From Euborellia annulipes (Eukaryota > Arthropoda > Insecta > Dermaptera > Anisolabididae), in NCBI GenBank assembly GCA_023213315.1, contig JAKCPI010016737.1, positions 1 to 64,000 of the forward strand: a DNA stretch of 64,000 nt, written 5' to 3'. The notes beneath the pieces were generated by a model. The model worked only from the letters and a program-made list of their open reading frames with translations, was not told where the DNA came from and ran no database searches. The position numbers and the translations under genes are program-made. Shown here piece after piece: positions 43,983 to 55,786 of this stretch (its first letter is position 1; the number at the start of each line of letters is the position of its first letter).

Positions 43983-46900
43983 GTAAGCCGTCCGCGCGCC
44001 TATTTCTCTCTTACTCTCTCTCTCTCTCTACATACACATATACACAAATTTATTAAACTCCAGATACTCACAAGGATACACGCATCTTGGCTGGCGCACA
44101 CACCGTCTGGCTTGTTGACTTCCATGCTAAGGTCAAAATCCTTGAATGACCTTTGACAGGAGTGCCTTCAATCGGCTTGAATGCATTTTGTGTCAATTTA
44201 CAATCTATTTTGCATTTCAGCTTGATTCATATTCTCTTTCTATCGCTCTTATCTCTCTCTCTCTCTACAAATGCATCATCTCATCACTCTTTAAGCCCGA
44301 CTTCGGGGGGGAGAACTCAGATAAGCACTTTTCTATTCATTATCGTTCATCATATCGTCTTTGCTTGTTTTGCCTCTCGCAATTTGTATTTTTGTCTTCG
44401 CTTATCGATTTGTGCTCTTGTACATTTTGTTATTGTTTATATACCGCTTAACGAATCATATTGTTATTGTATAAGGTAATAATAAATAAATTACCGGGGC
44501 TATTGTCTTCTGGATATATATTTCCCATTTCAAATTTTCAATTTCAAAAAGCCATCAGAAATTCGAAAAATAAATTTATTTTTAGTTTTGTAATAAAACT
44601 TTTTTGAAAGTGAAGTGGTATTCTCTTAAAGCTTTTTCTTTTTCTTTTTTTCCGCTATAAGTAACTTCACTTCTTCTTTCAATGAGAAAAATTACAATTA
44701 GTAAAAATAAATTTTAAATTAATTTCTTTATGGTTTCTATTAGATTTTCCAAAGTCTCAGAGGCGTTGGTTTTTGCTTTATCTTCAAACTTGATTCTTTA
44801 TTTTGAATGTTTATGTTTTTAGCACTTTCTGGCGATACTAAAGATTTGTAAAGAAGGTTAAGAGTACGACCAATCACAAGAATACATTAGATTCACTTTT
44901 TTTTTTAAATAAATTAATTATTAACTTTTATTTTTAAGTTCCTCTGACTACGCTTTAAAAGGTAATAAACTTACTTCATTTGAATAATTGAAACCTTCAC
45001 TTTAATATCAGCATAAGTTTGAAAAAAAAATTCAAAGTAATTTTTTTATAATAATACTTTATCTTAAAAAAAATTACTCTATTTTAAAATTGGATTAATT
45101 AATGTCTAAAATGTCGAATTTTCTTCTATAATAAAAAATGTTTTTTAATGCCTTTTGCCAACTACAACTTAATATCTAAGAATTTCAATTATTCATATTA
45201 ATTAAACATTAATTTGTTTGTCTAAAGTGTTCTCGTCATTGGTAAATTTTATTTATTCTTTTATTGATTTATTTTTTTCATTTACAAAATGATTCGTTAT
45301 ATAAATATCAAATATTAGTGAGCGCTTGAGTTTCGGCAGCGATTTGCAACCCCGACCACAGGTGCATCCTCAAACAACAACTGAAGGAGGATCGCGAGCT
45401 GGCTCAACCCGAGACGACGACGTCGGCTTCGGCGCCACCACCATCAGCTGATGGCGCCGAAACGCTCCCATTTCGTCAACTAAATCACCATCATCATTTA
45501 CATCATTTAACGGCATCCACTGCCACCAGTTCCACCACTACAACTTCTGGAGACGATGAACGGGATCCTAGTGATGATGATGAAGATGAACTCCTGGATG
45601 ATCTGGATCCTTTGGCCGGTGGAGTCGATGAGACCACTACTATTACTTCAACAAATATCATGGATGATCCGCTTATTCTTGAGTCTCTTTCTGCTGAGGC
45701 TTGTCAAGATATGTCCGCCCTGGCTGCCGGTTATAAACTACGCGATTCAAGAATCATCGAGATTGCTGGTGGCCGAGAACTTTATTCTGCAAGCCGATCT
45801 AAAGCTGCTCGAGGAGGCGGTGGCGGAAACAGCGCAGGCGGAGCCGGAAAACCAAAACCAGGAGTCTGGGAGCTGCGGGCAAGGTGTCCGCTCCGTCGCC
45901 AGCATGTCTGCACGGCCCCATGCACAATGGTCCATTTCATTAGAGTCGAGAAGCTCCTCTTCAATTCGCTAAAAATTCAACTTGACAAAAATAAAAAATA
46001 AAAACATTTACAAAACGCCTTCCATTATCAAACTTTTCAACTCTGCATGAGAAAGTGTCAAGGGGGAGGGACCGAAATTATTTATCTTTTTTGTGTTTTG
46101 CTCAGATGTTTGTGAGAATGACATATGTTTTATTTATTTTTAAATCATGCCAATTTTCTTCCTCGATTATCTTATCTCTTTAACCCGAATGGATTAATGT
46201 GATATAATTTGCATTGAAATGTTAGTTGATTGTAAACAAATCAATTTTTATTCAATTTTTTTTGTTTTTATTAAATCTAACTTATAAAAGTTAACTCAAT
46301 AATTGGTAATATAAAATCTACTTAATTTAAATGATTTGAAATTTGTTCTGATTACGTTTTTTTTAATTATAATTTTTTTTATGCTTTTTTAATCTTTTTT
46401 TTTTACTAAAGAAAGGGGGGAGGTATTGTAATCATCCAACTTTGAATTTTAGAAATGATAACAGATGAGCTTCAAATCTGTGGACACTTAGAGCAAATTC
46501 AGATCTTTATAAAATTTTAGGGTTTCAAGCCAATATATATATAATGATGTTGGGGTTGCAAGGATGCAGCCAAGGAGATTTGAACCAATGAAACACCAAT
46601 TCCCAGTTGAGACGTTTCGGCGATATTTTATTTTGCCATCTTCAGTCGTTTAAGTAATTTTCATGTTTACGGGTATATCTAAAAACAAAAGCTTATTAAG
46701 AAAATTTTTAATTATAGACCACATTTTGTTTATTAATTATTTATTAAAAATATAAATATTGTACAACGTTTCGACTGCTTATTTAGCAAAGGCACTTGCT
46801 CCGACTCAAGTGAATAAGCAGTCGAAACGTTGTACAGTATTTATATTTTTAATAAATAATTAATAAAAACAAAATCTAGTCTATAATTAAAAGACAATAA

Positions 46901-49900
46901 TAATAATTCAAACCATAATAAACACATTCGTGATAAATATAAAATAAAAGCTTTTTTTCATTTATTTCACTAAGCCATTGCCCTCGAAGCTGTATTTTTA
47001 TAAAAACCGACTTTGCCAAATGACACATGCTTGTTTTCGAAATAAAAATGAAATTTCCTTAAACGACTGAAGATGACAAAATAAAATTTTGCCAAAACGT
47101 CCTAATTGGGAATTGGTGTTTAATTGATCCAAACCTTCTTGGCTGCACCCTCGCATCCCCAAAATTACAATATCTATAGCCATTAACTCACACACAATAT
47201 ATATATATACACGAGTAGAGTCTTGCTAATCCGGCCTAAACAGGACCGGCCCTATGCCGGATTTCCTGAAACATTTAATATAATGCAAAATTTATACATA
47301 ATACTATATAATGCATACACATTTATCTCTTGAAAAAATCTCTAATGAAACTTGGTTTTCTTAAATAACCCCTTTTGTTATTTTCAACATGCCTGATTAG
47401 CAAGATCTACTGTATATATATCAATTTGTTACAAAAACAATTTATAGCTGAGATGTTATATTAATAAGAGGGTAAAAATGAGAGATACAGCTACGGTTAT
47501 TTCTTTATTTGTTTAATTCACACAGCTGACGTTTTGGTTCCCTGTTTGAACCATCCTCAGAGCTGGCGAAAAGTCATTATGAAAGTGTCATAGTGGATTT
47601 TATGCATTGTTGAACAATTTAATATAATAAATATATATACCTGGTACAGTATGAGATGCATGATTTTATGTTCCTGGTCATCTCATAATTATGAAAGTGT
47701 CATAGTGGATTTTATACATTGTTGAACAATTCTTATATAATAAATATATACACAGTACGAGATGACCAGGTACATAAAATGATTTGATTTACCTGGTCAT
47801 CTCATACTGTGTATATATTTATTATATAAGAATTGTTCAACAATGTATAAAATCCACTATGACACTTTCATAATGACTTTTCGCCAGCTCTGAGGATGGT
47901 TCAAACAGGGAACCGAAACGTCAGCTGTGTGAATTAAACGAATAAAGAAATAACCTTAGCTGCATCTCTCATTTTTACCCTCTTATTAATATATCAATTT
48001 GTTTAAAATAACTACTAGGGCCAGAAGCTAGGGATTTAGTGACTTAGTTAGTCTTGACTTTCAACTCTTCAGATCTTATTAAATTTATCAAAAGTTGAAA
48101 GTCTATTTGGTTTGTGAGCATCGAACAAAACCAGCTCTTAACCTATACATGACGTTTACTAAAGTAATTATTGATCATTATTAAATGTAATCTCATGTAA
48201 TCTTTTTTATTCCAATCCGTACTTAAAAGTTGATCAATTAAGGTATTAATTTCTGAAATTTATAATGATTCAAACAATGAATTTCCTCTAAATGAGTCCA
48301 GAAGTTATTTCTTTTTGTTGCTCAGTTCTATGATAACATTATTTTTATCTTTACTATTAAAAATCTCTTAATAAATATTTTTAAACTAAAATATAAAAAT
48401 AAAACCACCAGAGCTTCTTCTTTCCTAATGAAATGGATTTAATTATAGATATTTATTAGTTTTATATGAATTTTTTTTTTATTCAAATGTGAATTATTTT
48501 ATTTTCTATTATTTGCACGTTTGTTTATAAATTTTTGCATTGCATTATTATTTCATTCTTTTTTTTTTTCTTTAATTGAATAATTTCTTAAATGTTTGCT
48601 TTTTTTATTTTATTTTAGGCTTGAAACGGAAGAATATTTGATGTTCTTTCTCTTCGATGTCTATTTGCTTTTCAGAACACGTTAATTAATGACATTTTTA
48701 TATTTCTTTCTTTTTTCACAGTTATTCTCAACTTTTTAAGCTTTCATCACTTCATCTTATTTTATTTTTAAATTAATTTTTCAATATATGATATAAATAA
48801 AAGCATAAGTTGAGAACTACTAATTGTTTGTTTGTGTCTAGTCTGAATCTAAGCTTCTAGGCAATAGATGCGGATCTTTAAAAAAAAATTACTCTTGAAT
48901 GAATTCATTTCCTGTAAACATTATATTCGTTTGATAATTTTTATAACTTCCGCATCTATAGCATTTAGTTTTCAATATTGTCCGTATATATATATATATA
49001 AATCTGACATAACATGAATTTAATAATTTTTATAAAAATCTTTGAAATTAAAGTCAGAAAATGTTTTATAAAAACTTACATTTAGTAAAATAGTTTAATT
49101 TTGTGTGTTCAGATGCAGTAGCGGAGGTGACGCTGGAGACAGTGACGGGTCCGTAGGTGGTGGCACCGAATCCGAAGTCACCGAAACCGTTTTTGCCTCT
49201 GAAGTACTCTCCTTAAGACACGGAAGTGGAACTACTCCAGCACTTAACGTGGCGACTATAGCTGGTCGTGAAGTCGTTGTTTTTGATGATATAGGTGAAG
49301 ATTGGCGAGGTGGCGTTCGTCTTGATCTAAATAAAGTACGGTTACCTGTACTCGACGACGAGCCAATTGCAGCCTCGCCTCCTTCACCCGCATGTCGTCG
49401 GGGAGCAATCGATTTTTTCCAGGTGAATTTAACGGATTTCATCTGTAATGTATTAATAAAAGCATTAAAAAATAAACATAAGTGGAATAAATTCTAGAGT
49501 TGACAGGGAGAGCAATCCTGCCTCTGCTAAAAATTGCACAAAGCAACAATTTTTTATTATTGTTAGTATAAGTAGAACTGAAATATGTGATTAATGAAGG
49601 AAGTATGGAGGCAGAGGCAGCCAAGAAAAAAATTCTCTGAATGCTTTACCATTCAGCTGGAGACGTTTCGGTCATTTAAGCCAAATTTTCATTATATATA
49701 TACACCAATTAATGGACTGAGAATGGTTCATAATAAATGGACCGACACGTCTCCAGCTAATTGATAAAGCATTCAGAGAATTTTTTTCTTGGCTGCCTCT
49801 GCCTCTATACATCCCTAATTAAAAATATACAGCCACAACTTACACCTCAAAATGTGATTAAATTTATAATAAATTAATATAAGAAGAATTTTTGAAAGAG

Positions 49901-52900
49901 ACTGGGATGTGAAAAATTCTAGGAATATAAAAATGAAAACGAGCAGATTCAATCGCTCTGACGTCCTTTTATTGGCAAATATTTCGAAGCACATAACACG
50001 CATCATCTCTAGTGCCATGAGAATAGTGAAGGTGAATTTTGTGTAAAAATTAAATGCCACAACATATTTAGAAGTTTCTTCAGAACGCACAAAACGCCAA
50101 GCTTCTGTTACTTAACTAAGGCACCTCCAAAAATTTTTTGCCTTTTGCAACATTTTTATTTTTGATGACAAAGCCTACTTTCACTATTCTCAAGGCACTC
50201 AGGATAATACACGTTATGAGCTTTCATGTGCTTCGAAATATTTCCCAAATAAAGGTGAGCCATTGGATCTGCTGCTTTTCTTTATTCCGTTTCTTAAATT
50301 AATTATATGTTATGTTATGGATATCTATCACAGATACCAAATTAATTAATTTACCAATTTAAATATATAGTAGAATAAATAAAAGCCCAAGCAGCTATGT
50401 TTCTTTTTTTATTATGGAACCCAGAGCGACATTTTCGGTAGACTATGCGACCATCTTCATGCCATGGGTTCGGTCAACAAAAAACCCTCTTATGTTCTTT
50501 GATATACATTTCATAAAATTCATTATGTATCTATCAGGTATAATACATTCATATATAAAGACTTTGACGCTGAATGTATTATACCATGATATGATAAGGC
50601 TAGTGATCACGATCTTCCGGATGTATTCACTTGTTCTTTAGGTAGATTTAAAGGAGGAATGATGAGAATTTTATTTTATTAAAATTTAATTTATGCGTAT
50701 TGAACATCATTTTTGTATTATAAAGATCTTTATTAATGATTTATTTTTGTCTGTATTTCTATATAAATTTATGTCTATATTATGTTATCTTAAATATAAA
50801 CTATATTTCATTTACTGTAATGACATTTATTTCTAATTAACAACATATCAATTTTTTTGATTTTTTACTCAGAGCTATTTTTTTATTAGGATTAATTTCC
50901 TGTGAAATGGCCAGATTACTTTCTGTAAATAAATAAATAAAAAAATACCTGATAGATCGTAATGAATTTTATGAAATGTCTATCAAAGAACATAAGAGAG
51001 TTCTTTTGTTGCCCGAACCCTTGCCATGAAGATGGTCGCAAAGGACCGAAACGTCTGTGGATTCTATAATAAAGAAAGAAACATAGCTATTTATCCTATT
51101 ATATATTGATTCAGTTATTCATCTCGCTAACCGTACCAATTTAAATATATATTTAGATTGAATAATAGGCTGGGATGAGTCATTCTCCAACCCCCTTAAA
51201 TATATATTTCTCTTTTCCAAAATAACCAGTTTAATGGGGTCTTATTTAAAAAAAAAAAAATTAATATCGTTCCAAATGTTTTAGAAACCTCAATATGATT
51301 TATGCAAATGGAATTATTGTTGCCAATAAATACTTGTTTTACATTATCATTAAAATTATGTATCTTCTAGTGGAAAATACAATATATTTTTTTTCTAACA
51401 GGCGGTGGCCTCCGGCTCTGAACTGGACGGTGGCGTAGGTGGCGGGGGGCGCGTAGGCACTAGCCTCGCGCAGCACCCTACTTCAATACAGAACTCGAAT
51501 TCCAGCAAAGGACCTCGGGTCATTGGAGGAGTTCCTATTGCCGAATACGAGGGCTCACCCAGGCGTTATGGCCGTTCGGGAGGAGGAACTAGCACAAACG
51601 GAAGTGATGCGGCGCCTGTGTTGCCTACGGCTCAGAGTTTACTCGCTTCGCCAAGTGTATATCCGCCTAGACCAGGATTTCCTCAGGTCTCTTTGCTAAC
51701 TATTTTTTTTTACTTTATTAATATTTGATATTTTTAATATTTTCTTTCTTTGGGTCATTTAAAAATTCACAAACACAATCAGATTTTCAGTGGAGGAAAA
51801 ATATAAAATTATTTACTTGAGTATTTTATTTTTTAAGTAGATAAGTTTTTAATAACATTTTGCGGATTGGTGTCTATCTTCTTTTCTCCGTGTAGAATGT
51901 TTTGACGCTTTTTGGGTGTTTAAATTTTAATATTACTTTGTATTAAGTAGATCCAATCTATAGTGATTGACTCTATTAAAGCACCCTCTAAGCATTTTCT
52001 CATGTGATTATTTCATTGTTTTTTTTTTTTTTAATATATAAAAATTTTCAATGGAAACTTTGGCGTTCCTTCTTTTTTTATAAAACGTCGAATTAATCAC
52101 ATGCTTTAATATTGTTACTTATTATATTTTCCCAAGATAATTCATAAATATATTACTTTTTAATATAAAAAAATAATTAATAAAAATAGAGAGGTCGCAA
52201 AATTTCGAAAAGAGAAAAGTTCGTCTCACAAGGGAACTCATGGGGGGGGGGGGCTAGAATATCGTCAAAAAAGGCGTTACGTAATATGTGGTCGACCCCT
52301 AAACACATACAGTATGAACTCAAATGACAGAGTTGAATCAAATTGTGAGGTTGTATGTTGAATAATTAATTGGTAACATTTATCGAGAGCCACAAATAAT
52401 CCTTCAAAGAGCCTGCCAGCCGCAGGTTGGCCACCCCTAGTATAAGAGCATAAACATTTTATTTTCTGTGTTTTTAGATATTTTATAAATCACTGAAAAT
52501 GTATATTCCCATAGTAATAAAATTTTAAATTCTTGATTAGATATATTTAAGTTGCCGGAGCAACTTATATATACCTTGAACAAGAAGTATAGATATACGC
52601 AGCATTTAAATTTCTTGATTAGATAATTTAATACAATTAAATCACCTACCTTTAATTTAATTTAACATTCAAAATATATTAAACTTTTTTCTCCTTCTCA
52701 CAGAATCACAATCTATTCTAAAAAAGTTCCATTCCAACTAATGAAAATCGATTAAATTGAAATAGAATTTCAAAGGTTTCTTTAAGAAGGGGAAAGTTTC
52801 CATTGATTAAAGCTAACTAACATTTCAAATATTGATTTCCCTTAGAGAACCAGGAGAGAATATAAGGTTTATTTTATTTTTGTAAACTAATTATCTTTTA

Positions 52901-55675
52901 ACATTTAAGTAAAATAATAATAATATCGTTTAATTTATAGCGAGTCTTACCTGCGGACGCCGATGACGAGGATAGTTGTCCATCACCGACACCTGGAGTC
53001 GTGACTGAAACCTCCACTGCCACCAGCGCCTTTGATTATTTGTACGAATTCTCAGAGACCAGAAAAGTAATTCAACTTCCTTTATTTTTATATAACAATA
53101 CATATATCAAAATTATTAAACAACAAGTTAATTTAAAATATTGTGACTTAGAAAATCAATTTTTTTTTTAAATTATTTGTGTTCATCTTGTTTTGATTTA
53201 AACTAAAACACTTTACTATCTAAGGTAATTCTAACACACAATCAGCTCTATTCTCTAAAAACAGACGCTTAAATTTAACATCATAAATTGGGCGTTAAAA
53301 AGTAAAGTAATAACATCAGCATTAAAAAATGCTATTCTTTAAACCAAGTTTTAACATCGATGTTAACATTTTACTTTTTAGCACCAGGTGTTAACGATCC
53401 ATATGTTTTGTTTTCTGCTTGTTCGTGTATTTACACCCCTTGATAGCCTAAAGCGAATGCGCATTAGTAACTTGATTTGTTATTCTCAATCTATTAGATC
53501 TATCTGACACACCAGCGTTAAAAAATTCTATTATCTAAACCAAGTTACATATTACTTTTATCTCAAAGCTATCAAAATCATAAGCTTACTTTCAGTTAAA
53601 AACGCTATTTTGTGACTTTAAATACGGCGTTAAAATATTACAAGTCACCCCTAGACATGACATTAATTTTTAACACTATTGACTAAATATTAACCCTTTG
53701 GTGTTAAAGTTTTTGGTTATAGAAAAGCAATTTGAGGCTAGGAGGTGGTAAAATAAATTAACGCTGATTTCAGATGTTAAAAGTTAATGTTCTTGCTTAG
53801 AGAATAGATCTTTATTTTCAAAGGAAAAATTTATTTGGATTATACTTCACTTGGCTAGACGCTTTATAAAAAATTTTTTCTTTAATTATTTTTTTTTTTT
53901 TTAAGGTCCTGGAAGAATTCTTTAAAAATCCGGCGCCTAGTGAAACATGCACGAAAGAATTTGAAGAACTTGATTATGAACTTCGAAGGCAATCTGGACC
54001 CAGCAATAATAATAGTAGTAACACCAATGGAAACGCTTATGTTGGATTACGACTCTCTAAAATTTCTTCAAATACTTCAGCTGTAAATGGTTCGGGTGGT
54101 GGAGGTGCTTCTGAAGATGATGATGATGAACTTAAATGTCCTCGAAGTGGAATCGGCAGCTTAGGTGTAGGAAATGAAATGATTGAGTCAGTAGAAAGAC
54201 ATTTTCTAGATTTAAGCGCAGATACAGGATCAACTGAAGATTTAGGCGAAAATGAGGTTAGAATAATAATAATTTATTTATCTGTTTCCTGAATGATCAA
54301 TTTTATTTATGACTTTTTCTGTTAAGTAACTTGCTCTTGGTTATGCGACGACTTAGCTTTGTAATGAAGAAACACTTGGCAAAATGCCGGGATGATGAAG
54401 AATAAGTATGAAGAAACCCTCATCAGTACTAAATCTTATTATCACTCATTATTGTATTAATAAAAATAGATAGAATTAAAAGGAAAATAAAACAAATTTT
54501 ATCATTTTTTAATAATAAAATAATGATATGTGGTATATTTTGATCCTGAAGGAAGAAGTTTCTCCATTACAAGGCTAATTCACTTAACCAAGGGCCAACC
54601 TTGGGGGCACATTGCAAATCATCTAAAAAGATTCGACAAAAATAGTTTTGAGGGCTGACTCGTTGAATGAGTTGCAGAGCGTAAATTTTTTTTTAAAAAC
54701 TTTCAATTTTATTCTCGGCTTCTAATTTTGACTGAAAAAATTGAATAATTTTTTTTTTCCTTTTCGTATTTTAAATAAAATCTAAATATTTTATTAAAAT
54801 CTTTGTTTTTTTTATTTCTAGGTGGGACAGAGTCGAAATTTTACATTATCTCCCGAAACAACAGATTGTGATTCGAATTGCGGTGATTTAGATAGTGAAG
54901 CTTCACTTATGTTACTAGATTCCACAGATGGGTGAGTTTCTCCTTGATATTATTATAAAGAATAAATTATTCTCAATTTTCATTCAGCTTAGTTACTTAT
55001 TGAATTAACAAAGAACTTTAATAGTTTTCTTGAAATTGTCAGCCCATCTTGTCGAATGAATTTTGTTAATTCTAATTTTGTAATTTTATAAATTTCAATA
55101 ATACTTATATTACTTTCCCACCAATATTTTATATTAAATAATTATAAAACTGATCATTGTAGCTTATTTGTATTTAAAATTATTTTAATTTACAGGGTTG
55201 GTGTGGTTGGCGATGGAAGCGGTGTTCTTGCCGGATTAGGAAGTGCTAGCTTAGGTGGTGGTGGTGGAAGTACCGGAAGTGGTGTACCAGATACTCTGAG
55301 ACTTTATTCGAGTATGCCAGTACTAGAAGATGGTTTATCTTCTGGACATGCTTCTGATACTGAAAATGCTGCTAATCCAGCCACTGTAGCTATGTTAATG
55401 AAACGACAAATAACAGAAATTGAAAAAGAAATAGGCAATAGTGGGCCAAGAAGTTTACGTTCTTCAGGCCCTAGTAGTGGTTTACTTCGAACGGCTCCAT
55501 CGCCCGAGAATCTTACTTTACGAGTTCCCACACATCCATTGGTAAATATAAATTAGTATCTATTCCATCTTTTTAACCAAACTTTTTTAGAAATACTTTG
55601 AGGATTTAAGGGCAAGCGTACCGGACGCGAGTCTGGATCCTCGTGTCCAATCCTTTTCATATTTTTACTTTCTCT

Positions 55676-55718
<43 letters not shown>

Positions 55719-55725
55719 TATATAT

Positions 55726-55786
<61 letters not shown>

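Larger units (their letters stand above)
46547..47165. mobile_element. Palindromic element with hammerhead-like motifs, containing a nested palindrome
   Basis: The outer arms (46547..46655 and 47050..47165) pair via TTGGGGTTGCAAGGATGCAG and complement. In the centre sits a second inverted repeat (46707..46883). It lies in an X11L intron. Confidence 0.6.
47431..47988. mobile_element. Palindromic element with hammerhead-like motifs and 15-bp duplication
   Basis: The arms run from TTAATAAGAGGGTAAAAATG (about 47460) to its complement at 47983. The flanks share atatatcaatttgtt (47416..47430 and 47989..48003). The AATTGTTCAACAATG internal segments are duplicated. It lies in an X11L intron. Confidence 0.75.

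Noticed and set aside
44146..44479. Overlapping 101- and 108-residue frames
   Set aside because: They lie in an X11L intron, are Ser/Leu/Phe-rich from T-rich DNA, and lack splice support.
46763..46830. GTCGAAACGTTG hairpin as another hammerhead
   Set aside because: It keeps GAAAC-GUU but no CUGANGA could be placed at the right distance, so it was not counted among the motifs.
48619..48700. Possible X11L exon after TTTTAG (frame starting LETEEYLMFFLFD)
   Set aside because: A stop follows soon and no donor is present; exons 2 and 3 already join in phase.
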